From the NCBI GenBank assembly GCA_003971905.1, contig RSEE01000012.1, positions 496,001 to 560,000 on the forward strand: a DNA stretch of 64,000 nucleotides. The letters are read 5' to 3'. The stretch is from Moniliella sp. 'wahieum'. Lineage: Eukaryota > Basidiomycota > Moniliellomycetes > Moniliellales > Moniliellaceae. This document shows, piece by piece, positions 24,141 through 34,940 of this stretch (within the stretch, counting starts at the first letter, position 1; every line of letters begins with the position of its first letter). A program made the position numbers and the translations under genes. The notes below the pieces were generated by a model. It did no database searches. It was not told where the DNA came from and saw only the letters and a program-made list of their open reading frames with translations.

Positions 24141-25934
24141 GGTCGCTGGTTGGACAGTGCGTCACATGACACCACCCCACTCGCCAATGCATAATGAACA
24201 GCTCGCGGTCCTGTACCATCGATCGAGCCATGGCGGGTATCGTACGTCGAGTGGTAGCGCCAATACTCCAGCCCATGTGCGTCGTCCACCAAATCATACA
24301 GCATGCATGCATCCGGCCTCGCTTTCGCGTCGCGCGCCTTGGACGCGGCCGTGTCGACGCGGACATACTCGGCCTCTTCCCTGCCCTTGGGATCCTCCGA
24401 CGCGGGCAGGACCGACGAGTAGACGTCGCCCAGGATGCCCAGCGCTTGCGCCCGCAGGCGCTGCGTTTCTTTGCTGGCCGTCTCGTCGTACAATACCTTC
24501 TCTGCCACATCGCGAATCACACTCTCCACCTCCCACTTGGCCCCCTTGAACATTGCCCTGGTCAGCTTGGCCGCGGCCTCTTGCTCCAGCTCTTGCTTGC
24601 GCGCCTCCGTAATGCCTTCCGCCTCTGCTTTGCTGATTTCCTCGTACACCCGCTTAGGTCAAGTGCTGCCCGCACCGCCGACATTGTCTCCCGCAGCGTG
24701 TGCACCCCACTCGACGCCCCATGCAGCATCCCGCCCAGGGCACCCCACATGCCTACACTGGCAAGGTAGTGCTTGGACTTGGCCGTGTACTGCCCCCCGA
24801 CTGCATGAAGCAGCTCACACCAAAGCTGTACAACAAAGGAACCAATCAGTACAGTTCACAACGTGGAGAGACAAGGTACCCACTTTTCGTCCCGTAGAAG
24901 GAGTGCCTTCTCCGTTTCAATCTTCTCAAAGCTCTCCGAGATGGCCCGCTGGTGGGAAGGATCATCAGAGGTCCTCATGGCCTCGGTGTATACATTGAGC
25001 TTGGAGATAAGGGTGTCCGCCAACTCGGCACCCTTGCCTTGCGAGCAGCCGCGCGGGCATCAGCCGTCTTGCGTTCCCGCTCCTCCTTGGCGGCCTTGAC
25101 AGCCGCTCGGCCTCCTTGCGCGCAAGGTCCTTGTCCTTCCCGTCTGCTTCGCCTTGGCTTGAGCCTCAGCAATCGCCTCATTGGATTCGGCTTCCATCTC
25201 CTCGTTCTGCATCGCGTCCTTCATATCGGCCACGATTGAGAGGGTACCAATGATGTCCTTGAATCGTTCGCCGCCAAACAACTGCCCAAAGACCTCCTCT
25301 GGGTCGACGGTAGCAGCGCCCTCCCCGTCGCATCCTCCCCCACTTGAGACATGCCAAACTCATTGTAGCGCGTACGCAGCTCCGGGTCCTTGAGCACATG
25401 GTACGCAGTAGCAAGTGCTTTAAACTTCTCGGCCGCTTGAGCGTCCCTGGGTTCTTGTCCGGGTGGAGTTGGATGGCCCGCTTGCGGTACGCACGTTTGA
25501 TTTCATGCGGTAGCAGAAGCTTTGATACCCAAAGCATCGTAGTAGGTCATGTCTAGCGGCGACTCGTCCGTCCCGATCCGCCGGGTCCGCTTGCCGGAAG
25601 ATTGCTGTCCACTCGACCCGGCTCCCGGTTTGCCCGCGGAAGCGCGTGCCTCGCGCACCCGCGCCACCGCCCCCGGCGGCTCAAACTTGGTCCCACACGA
25701 ACAACACTGCACTTGGAACGATCCTTGCATCGGGCCCACGTGGGCCTGCAACGCCGCTGCGCTGGCCGCGCATATTCCACCGACGCCTTGCACGTCTTGA
25801 CGGGACAGGGACCCGCACCCACTCCACATCCGCCGGGCGGCTCGGCACAGTCCAGTTTGCCATTCGCAGACGAGTAGCTGTACCCCGCTGCGGGTGTGTG
25901 GGCATTCAGCACCGGGCGTACACCCGCTACTCAT
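24125..25934 (-). CDS. J-domain/X-domain co-chaperone (Caj1/Djp1-like) with N-terminal Cys motifs
   Basis: The ATG at 25934 gives MSSGCTPGAECPHTRSG. The first 110 residues are Cys-rich (pairs in CSCGTKFEPP and related stretches), suggesting a small metal site. The J-domain follows: DMTYYDALGIKASATATEIK, RAYRKRAIQLHPDKNPG with the HPD loop, then YNEFGMSQ (about 25555-25350). Next comes the DnaJ-X region: LFGGERFKDIIGTLSIVADM, EDPSHQ-type stretches, and KLTRAMFKGAKWEVESVIRD and VAEKVLYDETASKETQ (25290-24400). Such proteins stimulate Hsp70 ATPase; Djp1 aids import of peroxisomal or mitochondrial precursors. Several one-base frame slips occur. The stop at 24125-24127 falls in repeat sequence, so the last 50 or so residues may be a read-through artefact; the natural end is probably near 24330. 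Confidence 0.8.
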
Positions 25935-26733
25935 TGCTGCGCCAGAAGGAGAGCGATGGTCGACGGTCGATGGGCAGTGGCGCCGATGCAGCAGGGGTGT
26001 CGTCGGCCAAGCCGGGTGGCGCGTGCGTGAGAGATAAAATAGTGGGCGGAATGGCCCGTTCCGCTTGCTGCCCGCCTGCAGGGGGGCAGTGTCGGGGGGC
26101 TCTGGGCTCGAGGGGCAGCCGCAGAACAGCAGTGTGGCAAGATGATGATTGTGGATGGGAAGGGCCAGGCCAGTGTTTGAAATTTGAGAGTGACGAAAGG
26201 TGAAAGTTGAAACTGGGGCCCTTGAAAGGGGGTTTTGGCCTATTAACGGCATTCTGATGGTCTGAGGTCTAGCTTCCAGCCTCATCGACGTCAACGGCAC
26301 CGACCACCCCCCAATCAACGTCAAACGCGTCAGCATGCATAGCAGCAACGCGATGTACTCCACAGGAGCAGCCCTGCCTAATGAGGGAGAGAAAACTGCC
26401 ATATTTTTTCGGGGGTCAGGGTCGGATATACAAGAGGCAGGGGCAACATGATATCGACCAGGAGGCAGTTTGGCTGGCATGCCCCCCAGCGTACCAGTGA
26501 TGGGCAGGGAGGGGGGCCGAGGAGAAGAGGGAGGAGAGGGGAGGAGCGTATAGAGAAGGGGAGGATATTACGTGGAGATGAGGACATAGGAGAGTGAGAG
26601 TGAAAGACAAGGGGAGCCCACGTTCCTCCACAAAGAAGAAATCAGATGGACACAGGCAGCCCTTTTGAAAAGTCGCGGGCGATGGAAGGGGTAAATGGCG
26701 CAGACAGCTCCAAAGTGATGTTGTAGCAAGAAA
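25935..26733. other. spacer upstream of the J-domain gene
   Basis: This 800-base spacer holds the J-domain gene promoter and the 3' region of the carrier gene. It is GA-rich at 26480-26610. No palindromic island and no gene are seen, which makes it an exception among promoters in this window. Confidence 0.5.
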
Positions 26734-28513
26734 TTACTTCGAACCGGAGGTGCTGAGGAGGGCGTGCATGTTGCTGAGGATGCCCAAAGCCTGGCCGGTG
26801 GCCTGTTGTGCAGGGCTTTCTGGCGGGAAAGCGCTGGCCGGTGCGGGCTTGTGTGCCCAAGGGAAGGGAAGGTACTCCTGCAAGTATTCAAATGCGACCA
26901 GTGTCGCCCCAAATTGGGGCGACGAGCGCAGGACGCGAGCAAGAGACCCTTGAAGAATGCTTTGGGCCCCTCTTGCGCCAGGATCTTGCGGAAGCAGTCG
27001 GCCATGCCGTTGTACGTGGCTTGTCCCTTACGAGCCTCAACTTGCAAGCGTGTCTTGATCACGTCCGCAGAGTGGTGAAGAAGGCGGCAGGCATACCACT
27101 GATGGCCGCAGCGGCAAGCGTCTCCCCAAAGCTCAGACGTTTCCCATTCACTCCCTCTGGAAGGTGTCCTTCTTGAGATGGGCGTAAGCAGGGAAGTAGA
27201 TCGCGCTGAAAGGAATGTCACGCAAGAGGCACGCCCCAGCGCCCTTGTACAGGCCTTTCAGGCCCAGGTCGCGCACAATCTGCACCGCGCCCTGCTTGAC
27301 GGGAGCCGCAGCACTTTCGGCCGCCTTGGCCATCTCACCTGAACCTGCAGACGAATTTTGACAATCTGCGGGAGCAAGGAACAGTCAGAAACAACGAACA
27401 AAAGTTAAACAGACCCAGAAAAACAGTTAGCCATACCGAGGGGATTAGTAAAAATGACTTGGCAGCCACCAGCCGTGCCACCGGCGACAAGCTCCCACTT
27501 GAATGCAATTGCGCCCGTAACGGGTCCTTTGTCTTGGACCGAACCAGGTCGTTGACCGTCAGCTTGATCGCCTTCTCGGGTGCCACGCCAATTAGCTGAG
27601 GCCCTAAACCCGAGTAGAAGCCAAGCAAACCCTCGTTGCGAAACACCTGGCGCACGCAATCGACACTATTCTTGTACATCGGCGCCTCGCCAACAACGGT
27701 GGTACGTTGGTTCTGCATCCGTGTCTTGACCAGATCAATGGGGTACACCAGCGTTGCGCCGACTGAACCGGCAATACCACCGAGAATAAAGTGGTAAATG
27801 GAATGACCGACATCGTACAGCAGCGACTGGGCAGACTCGTGGGACAGATCATGCTGTTTGGGCGCATGATCCAACGCCACCAGCTCACCCTCAGCGTCGA
27901 CGTGGGCGGCAGGGAGCTCGCCCGACGAGGAGCTTGCTGGCGCACCAGCCGGCGACGCGTTGAAGTCGTCCGAGATGGTGAGCTGGTGCACCACATCGCT
28001 GTCGCCCTGTTTAGCTTGCGGGTCAACGGCCAAGGCCTGGTAGGTCAGCAGCCCACTTGGGGCAGTGCGGGCGAGCTGGCGGTAGGCCTCGATCTGTTGG
28101 ACGAGCTCGGGAGAGGAGTGGGGGGGGGTGCGAAGCGTGGCGCGGATAAAAAGGGGCGGTCGGACCGGGTGCCGGGCTGTCACACGCCAGCGACGGCCGC
28201 CAAAGCGGGGGAATGAGGGACGACATGGGAAGGGAGGCACGGGTGGTGGTGGGTGGGTGGGGAGAGGAGGAGGGGGGACGGGGAGGGGGACGGGGATGTG
28301 GGGGTGGGTCGGCGGGTACAAGGTGCGTGGCTGGGTGCACTGCTGTGGCCGGGAGCTGGGCGAGGGGCTGGCGCTGATCGCTGATCTGCTGGATTCCAGC
28401 GGCGGGACCGCGGGGGAAACAGGGAGGCTAAGTCCGCCTGGGACGGGGCAGTGTGCATCTCCGCCCACGGCGCCTGCGGGGTGTCGCGCCTCAGGAGCGC
28501 CCGAGTGAAGCAT
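26734..28513 (-). CDS. AGC1: Mitochondrial carrier, aspartate/glutamate (AGC/Aralar) type
   Basis: Three mitochondrial-carrier repeats are readable. Repeat 1 has [20 protein letters not shown] and then LVKTRMQNQ (27820-27700). Repeat 2 has [20 protein letters not shown], then after the intron IVKIRLQVQ. Repeat 3 has [20 protein letters not shown] and [20 protein letters not shown]; the end is LLSTSGSK, stop at 26734. [20 protein letters not shown] and [20 protein letters not shown] are typical of aspartate/glutamate exchangers, which feed the malate-aspartate shuttle in the inner membrane. The intron is 27366-27436 (CTGAC branch, CAG acceptor). It cuts inside the second PxE/DxxK/R signature, and strict splicing loses the acidic residue, so an error is likely nearby. 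The long EF-hand domain of Aralar is missing; upstream is only Pro-rich sequence. The start ATG at 28513 is uncertain; ATG at about 28224 is an alternative. Confidence 0.8.
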
Positions 28514-28529
28514 GAAGCTGCTAGTGACA

Positions 28530-29060
28530 GTGACTAGTGACTGCTCCTGAAACCAGGCACTCGTGGCTGCTGGAGGCGTGCGGGCGCTGCTTTGTCCGTC
28601 CTGGTCGGCGGGAACCAATTACCCGCACAATGTGACTCTCCCTGCGGCTCCGGCTTGTCCCGGCTTCGCAGCTGGCCTGCGGCGTCCTGGCCTCTCCCCG
28701 CCTGGCCCTCCTGGCGCCGGGCTGTCCGGTTGGCGCAGACCATGTGCCATGGCCGCCGAAGCGCCCGAAGCTCAGCGGCTCAGCTCAGCGCGCTCAGCGT
28801 TATTGAGGCTCAACACGCTCAGCTCTCCGTACCCAGCGCTGTGCACCGCTCTGCGCCACGGTAAAATGTTCAGACACGTTGGCACCAAACCACACGCCGG
28901 CAGTCACCTGCTGCGGCCTGCCTACTCCCCTGCACCATGCGGTTTCAATTCCAAACATTCATTCAGCGATAATCGGAGGCATGGCAGGCACAGCAGCGCA
29001 CAGCTGCAACCCTCAGCGTCTCAATCCTCTGGGGCCCCGCATTGCTGAGCTCAGCTGAAC
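28530..29060. repeat. palindromic repeat island upstream of the carrier gene
   Basis: It includes CTCAGCGGCTCAGCTCAGCG and CTCAGCGTTATTGAGGC (28772-28808), a GCTGAGCTCAGCTGAAC dyad (29044-29060) and Gly/Pro-codon-like CG-rich sequence between them. No gene was recognised. Confidence 0.6.
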
Positions 29061-29160
29061 TGCTCCATTCATATCACGATCACTAGATCCCTATCTAGCT
29101 TCCCTCCTCGTTGATCAGCCCGAGGGCTCCCAGCAGCGACACTTGCCCGCTCCTTTTCGA

Positions 29161-29282
29161 ATCCATATCATTGACAGAGCTTAAGGCTGGGACAGGGGGA
29201 ACGCTACGTCTAAACCGAACCGTTCATCTTGCGGGGGTTACTTGGAAGCGCCACTAAGGTCAAGAGGGACCAGGGGGATTGC
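29161..29282 (+). repeat. dispersed repeat, inverted partner of 17716-17837
   Basis: Opposite orientation to the copy at 17.7 kb. The first 38 bases match exactly and scattered differences follow. It lies about 250 bases before the recognisable coding remnants of the Ty3/Gypsy fossil and could be part of its 5' non-coding end. Confidence 0.75.
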
Positions 29283-29499
29283 CAGGTGTAAGCCAGGCTA
29301 AACGAAGTTCCAGCTATGATGCATGGTGTTCTCCACTGTCAATCAAAACATGCTTGAGACTTGAAGATTGACGCTAGCTTGACGCCGCAACCGACCCAAT
29401 GCCTAACAGGCCTAACGCCTAACGCCGCCTTAAAGCCTCAAACAACGCCAAACGCCTAGTGCACATACCATGTTTGACACTGTCGAGATGACATATCCA

Positions 29500-31460
29500 C
29501 ACCCTGTCCCATCCATACCATTGCTACCACCCCCAATTACGACCCGGCGGTTGATTGGACGCCAGCTTGCCAACCCGCCTTCGACGACCTCAAGAGCACC
29601 TTCCCTTCTCCCCATGATGTCTCATTTGCCTCTTTGATCCCGGTCGGGCGCTCCGCATCGAGGCGGACGCATCCCCCATGCCGCCTTTAGTCGGGTACAC
29701 AGTGCTGTGGCCATGCAGGACGACAGAACCTGCCGTACTGGTTGCTCGCAATGCTCTGCTCCCGAAATCGCTTATTGTTGTCCCGCCGCCCCGACATCTC
29801 CTCCGGCTCTCACCCTGTCGACGCTGCCTGCCAAACGTTGTTGGATCCTGTGTCCGAGCTTTGGTACTCGTGCTCCAGCTCACGTCCATACAGTCAGGCC
29901 GATCCGTGGATGGGATGGTGGCGCTTTTGTCGGCCGACAGCGCATTCGCGACTTGAGTCCCGAGACCCCCGTTGGACAGTGTCGCGACATCCCCACGACC
30001 TCCTCTCCATGCTCGGCTGTCCTTTCCCACCGGCACTTGACTCGGCGCAGGCAGAAAATGAAGGGCGTGACAAAAGGCTCGGCTACGTGCCCGGTCGCGA
30101 TATTGGTGGCGCCGCCTGCCGCGGTCAATGTGTGGGCATTTGAGCGCTCTTGCAACCGTTGTCGGCCGACCAAAATGCTGAGGCGTTTCTCTCGCCGGAT
30201 TACTACAACCCCTGGCCTCACCCTCAAGGCCTGTGGACTCACTTGGCGATTGGCCGCTTCACCCCGCTGCCATCATCGAGAGGGTGCGATGTGGCCCTGG
30301 TCGTGGCGGACGGGTTCACCAAGATGACGCATTTTATCCCTGCTCTCACTGCCGCGGCTTTTGCTCGCGGCTATGTTTACCACGTCACCCGCTACCATGG
30401 CCTGCCGCACGACGTGGTGTGCGACCGTGATCCCACCTTCACGATCACTTTTTGAGGGTGGGGGGGGGGGCAGTGCAGTGACTTGGGCATCCACTCGAAC
30501 TTCAGTACCGTGCGTGTATCACCATCAATCGGCCGGAACCAGTCCGAGTTTCACCAGCTTTTCCAGTAGTACCTCTGTTTTGCTACCTGGATGAGCGGTA
30601 GTCGAGCTGGACTGCTCTTCTCCACATGGCTGAGTTGGTATAACTCTTCCCCCCACTTCATACAGGACAGGTGCATCCCCCTTTTTCCATACACATGATA
30701 ATATGGTTTTACTCTCCCCCCGGGAGTTAGCGGCAACCTCTTCGGTCGTGCCCGGCACCGCCTTGTATCCCGATGGTTTCCGTTCGGCCCAGACCTAATT
30801 CAGAAGACGTTGTCGCAGCCCATGAACGGTATCTCGGTACTACGCTGATCGGCATCGCACCGATGTCACCTCCTTTGAAGTCAGGCAACCGTTCTTGTTC
30901 CGTCGCCATGACTATACTTTTATCCCCCGACCGCCCTTCCGACGGAGTGGACTGTCGCTACGTGTGACCCTTTCCAAACGTCTGTGTTGCCGGACGTGCT
31001 GCGTACTAACTTCACGTGCCCGATGGGCTCCATATCCACGATGTCTTCCATCTCTCCTCCCGTTTGCGCGCCCACACTCCAGGCGATGAGGTCTCTAACC
31101 GCTTGATCAAGCTCCCTGCCTCCCTCCTTGAGTATACCGACGATGAGGCGATTCACCATGAGGTCCAGGAAGTCCTTGGCTCCCACCGTAAAGGCTGAGG
31201 CGGGAGTTTTGAGTATTGTGTCCGTTTCAGGACGTACCCTGTCCACGAGCGGGGGTGGGTGCCACAACTGCAGACATGTCCCAGAATGCATAACTCCGTC
31301 CAGTCGTCTGTTTCTATGCGACGTAGCCCGCCAAGCCGGTGTTGCGCCAACGCGGGTGGCTCGTGTGTTTTGGCCAACGCCCCTTCAGTCCCTCCTCCGG
31401 CTAGGAGTTCCGTTGTTTCTCGCTCCAGTTTTGCATGGTCCGCAGCCTAGACTCTAGCAC
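29500..31460 (+). mobile_element. Ty3/Gypsy-type LTR retrotransposon, old and broken
   Basis: Parts recognisable in pol order: end of reverse transcriptase and RNase H (about 29540-29830, with PAFDDLKSTF and IEADASP), an integrase zinc-site remnant (about 30140-30180), integrase core (about 30230-30455, with TRYHGLPHDVVCDRDPTF), and a distal C-terminal region (about 31015-31200, with IHDVFHLSSRLRAH) like that next to chromodomains in this family. A non-coding tail runs to about 31460. Gag, protease and most of the reverse transcriptase are absent. Many breaks are present; it is clearly an old fossil. No paired LTRs could be bounded by eye. Confidence 0.85.
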
Positions 31461-32078
31461 ACGCCAGTCAATTCGCGTAATTCCATCGGTCTTGACATCC
31501 GTCAAGAATTTGACCACTCCAACCTCAATCGGAGCACGTTTATGGTACAAAGTTGTTCTCGACCAACCGAGGACGTAAAGGCTACTCTGACGTCCAACAG
31601 AAGGCTGGATTAGAATAGCGAGAGAGGGTCAGAGTGAAACTTGGATATCCTCCGCGGCGGCGGCCACATCTGGTCGCACAAGCTCATTGGGGTAAGATGC
31701 TTTAATTGTGCCCATCTCGCACCTATACAAACGCCGTTGGAGTGGCCAAAAGACGCCGCTCTCCCCAGAAGGCCCCCCCATCCAAAGTGAAGCTGGCGTG
31801 TTGCAACAATTGAGGGGCATATTTCTGGAATCGGATGTTATTTCGGAGCTGAGAAATAGCACTCCATGGGTGGGAAAACAGGGCGGAGACGTGCCCGACG
31901 GTGTACGGTTATATGTGTCCTCTCACTCTGTGCAGGCATGGCGCCAGTTTGGGCGTGGTGATATTCGTGTTGGAAGAGTGCTAAGTCCGTGCGCACGAAC
32001 CTTCTCCGGTCGGTGGATGGAAAAGACAGTTGTCTCGCCACCCCGCCGTCTTCTTCCTTCCACCATCGCATTCCCGTT
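31461..32078. other. ILV5 upstream region
   Basis: This is about 600 bases between the retroelement tail and ILV5. No palindromic island is seen. The last 100 bases are pyrimidine-rich (CCGCCGTCTTCTTCCTTCCA just before the ATG), as in strongly expressed fungal genes. Confidence 0.5.
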
Positions 32079-33297
32079 ATGTCTGCCCGTGCCCCCCAGA
32101 CTGCTCTCCGTGCCGCTCAGCGTGTTGGGCTTACCCGCATCGCAGCCCCCCGTTCGGCTCCCCTTGCTCGTACCCTCAGCACCCTTGTCGCCGGCGGTGC
32201 CCGTGCTGCCCGCCCGGCCATGCGTGCCGCTGCTCCTACTCTGTCCGGGGTATGCGCACCATGAAGTTTGCTGACACGGAGGAGACCGTTTACGAACGTT
32301 CTGACTGGCCGACGGAGAAGCTCCAGAGCTACTTCAAGGACGACACGTTTGCCGTTATTGGCTACGGGTCGCAGGGCTACGCCCAGTCGCTCAACCTGCG
32401 TGACAATGGCCTGAACGTTATTGTTGGCGTTCGTGAGGGTGGCCGCTCCTGGAAGGAGGCGCAAGAAGACGGTTACGTTCCCGGAAAGACCCTCTTCCCT
32501 ATTGAGGAGGCCATCAACAAGGGCACGATCATCATGAACCTTCTCTCGGATGCTGCCCAGTCGGAGCTGTGGCCGAAGATTGCCCCCCTCATCAAGCCCG
32601 GCAAGACGCTCTCTCGCACGGCTTTTCGGTTGTGTTCAAGGATGACACTCACGTTGTGCCCCCCAAGGATGTGGATGTGATTCTTTGCGCTCCCAAGGGC
32701 TCGGGCCGTACCGTACGCAGCCTCTACCTGGAAGGCAAGGGAATCAACTCTTCGGTCGCTGTGTACCAGGACGTGACGGGCAAGGCTCTGGAGAAGGCGG
32801 GTCGCTACCGGTATTGCCGTTGGGTCGGGGTACATTTACGAGACTACCTTTGAGAAGGAGGTGTACTCGGACCTGTACGGCGAGCGTGGCGCGCTCATGG
32901 CGGTATTCAGGGCATGTTCAAGGCCCAGTACGATGTGCTGCGTGAAACGGCCACTCGCCCTCGGAGGCTTTCAATGAGACGGTGGAGGAGGCGCTCCAGT
33001 CGCTCTACCCCCTCGTGGGCGAGCACGGCATGGATTACATGTACAAGGCCTGCTCCACCACCGCCCGCCGTGGCGCCCTGGACTGGGCCCCCGAGTTTGA
33101 GAGGCCAACAAGCCCGTGTTTGAGCGCCTCTACGCTTCGGTCCGCAAGGGCGATGAAACGCGCCGCACGCTCGAGTTTGCCTCGCGTCCCACGTACCGTG
33201 AGGACTATGACAAGGAGACGGATGCGATCGCCGACCAAGAGATGTGGCGGTTGGCCACACTGTCCGTGCTCTCCGCCCTGACCGCCAGAACAAGTAA
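32079..33297 (+). CDS. ILV5: Ketol-acid reductoisomerase, mitochondrial
   Basis: It makes the valine and isoleucine precursors by NADPH-dependent isomero-reduction in mitochondria. The ATG at 32079 begins MSARAPQTALRAAQRVGLTR, an Arg/Ala-rich presequence. The mature part follows: VIGYGSQGYAQSLNLRD (Rossmann loop), then HGFSVVFKDDTHVVPPKDVD, GSGYIYETTFEKEVYSDLYG (metal-binding acidic residues), NETVEEALQSLYPLVGEHGM, YMYKACSTTARRGALDW and a TAA at 33295-33297. Length is normal, about 400 residues. The sequence is intronless but needs about seven one-to-four-base frame corrections (for example near 32252, 32620, 32907, 32946, 33102 and 33251). Conservation on both sides of every slip is perfect, so I read these as sequence errors. 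Confidence 0.95.
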
Positions 33298-33436
33298 GGT
33301 TGGGTACAGTCGGATGCACCCATCTCTTTCGGGATCTCTTCCCCTCTTCTAAAACGCCCGGCATGGTTGCCCGTGGAAATAATATCTTTGAAGATTTGAG
33401 TGCATTCCCGTAGTCTGGTATCTGATGTCTGTCATT

Positions 33437-34091
33437 TCAGTCCACTATAGGTGTGCCAGCATTGGTCAAACGCTGGCTCCCCGGCGCTTCTGACCATTTG
33501 GGCAGGTCGTCATTGACATCGACCGTGCGATAGGCGTAGAACTGGTGCATGGTCGGTGCAAAGTGTTCGAGGCCAAGCAATTCACCTTCGGGGTGCTGAG
33601 GCGTTGGGTCCGCGCTCAAGGGTTGTGGGCCAAAGGGAGTAACTGAGAAGAAGGAAAGGAGCAGGTTGGTCAGCCCATCGCACTTTTAGGGTGAAGATTG
33701 TGCGCACCCTCCCTTGACGCGACTCCAAGTCCCAAGGGGCGAGCCGCACTTGCGGCAGCGCAGCTTCCACTTGCGCCCAGGCTTGGACATCCAGTTTCCA
33801 CCCGATCACCGAGGAAGGCAGCAAGGAATTCGGGTTGTAACTTCATCAGGCAGTGAATCGGGCACGGCGGGGGGCGGGGGGCCCGTGGCGCCGAGCCACT
33901 GGACCGCAGATGCCTTCCAATGGCTCGTCCAGATGTAGGGAGCGCCATTGATGCGTGCACAGGAGGTGCAGTGACACGCCCGCGCAGCGTCGCTCAGGCA
34001 CATCGGGCAAGGTGAGGGTCACCGAGTACCGGGCATAGCCACAGGCACAGTGCCCATGCACTTGGATTCGATCGGCATCGGATCCTGACAT
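33437..34091 (-). CDS. GFA/CENP-V-type zinc-binding protein
   Basis: The ATG at 34091 gives MSGSDADRIQVHGHCACGYA. The zinc ligands of the glutathione-dependent formaldehyde-activating (GFA) fold follow: CACGYARYSV, then ACHCTSCARINGAPYIW, then LRCRKCGSPLGTW. The C-terminus reads LLGLEHFAPTMHQFYAYRTV and VDVNDDLPKW, stop at 33437-33439. Bacterial Gfa condenses formaldehyde with glutathione; the substrate of fungal paralogues is generally unknown. An intron at 33643-33707 (65 nt; GTGCGC, CTGACC, TTCTCAG) is clear. Two frame slips are needed before it. It is convergent with ILV5, 140 bases stop to stop. Confidence 0.85.
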
Positions 34092-34189
34092 GGCAATCGA
34101 ACGGCAGGGCGTTGGCGTTGAGTGTGGGGGGTGAGAGAGAGGGGTAAAGTCACCTGGCCGTAACAAGAATGATGGAGAGCGGAGGCGGA

Positions 34190-34275
34190 TGAGTGATCGA
34201 TGATCTCAGCGGTAATTGCGGAACTGAGGCGCTCAGGACAGCCTCATCAGACTAGCTGAGCTCAGCCGGCCTGAG
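34190..34275. repeat. short palindromic island upstream of the GFA-type gene
   Basis: GATCGATGATCTCAGCGG, CTGAGGCGCTCAGG and CTAGCTGAGCTCAGCCGG occur within 85 bases, about 100-180 bases upstream of the start codon. Confidence 0.6.
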
Positions 34276-34703
34276 TACTACTGTGGTCCCCAAGGAGCTT
34301 CCTGTATTCATATGTTACTAGAGGACCACCCGGGCCTACGGCCCGGAATGCGTACTCCTCATGCTTTTACCGTGTCTGTACTGAAGGGCTGGGGCTTCGC
34401 CCCAGCCTTCCTCTGTGTTGGTTGCGGACACCCACGGCCATCTTTCCCCCTGGTCCACCGTTCCATAGGCCTCTTTCCCCACTCGTCCCCGCTGTCCACC
34501 GGTCCATCGTCAAAGCGACTCCAGCACGCGACAGGGAACCGTCCCAAAGCAGGGAGATGGTAGGGTTAGGTGGATTTATCCTTTAGTTCCATATCCGAGT
34601 ACCCATCAAAATCCGCCAACAACCCTACTGCTCTCCTGCCTGCATGTGACGGGGGGGAGGCTTGCTGCGCCAGCTGGCTAATAATCGGGCATATCACACC
34701 TAA

Positions 34704-34940
34704 ATGGCACCTAAGTCGCGTCGACGCGTCCCTCCTCCCTCCTTAAATGCCCCTACCCGTGCTCACTGGCGGTGCCCCCATTGCCGCACCAGTGACCACA
34801 CTCGCGCCCAGTGTTCCTTCAATCCACGCCGAGAGTTGTGCCGCCACTGCCGTCGCCATGGCCACAAGGCTGCCGCCTGCGGTAGTTTCGGGTTTGGGCT
34901 ATTTGATGGATCCAAGCCGAGGAGAAGCCTTTGGGCGTGA
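34704..34940 (+). CDS. Small ORF with two CCHC zinc knuckles
   Basis: This 78-codon frame begins with ATG. It carries two perfect CX2CX4HX4C zinc knuckles, CPHCRTSDHTRAQC and CRHCRRHGHKAAAC, 13 residues apart, after a basic lead MAPKSRRRVPPPS. Such pairs bind single-stranded nucleic acid and occur in retroelement Gag-like proteins and in some cellular RNA-binding proteins. No neighbouring polymerase domain is visible and it lies in a repeat-rich gap. An old element remnant is the likelier origin, but a small host gene cannot be excluded. A following open stretch in another frame ends near 35020. Confidence 0.45.
   Translation: MAPKSRRRVPPPSLNAPTRAHWRCPHCRTSDHTRAQCSFNPRRELCRHCRRHGHKAAACGSFGFGLFDGSKPRRSLWA

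Noticed and set aside
24120-24315. CRISPR-like short repeats (CATCACGCATCACGCATC)
   Set aside because: The words are contiguous or irregularly spaced with no unique spacers of constant length, and the genome is eukaryotic.
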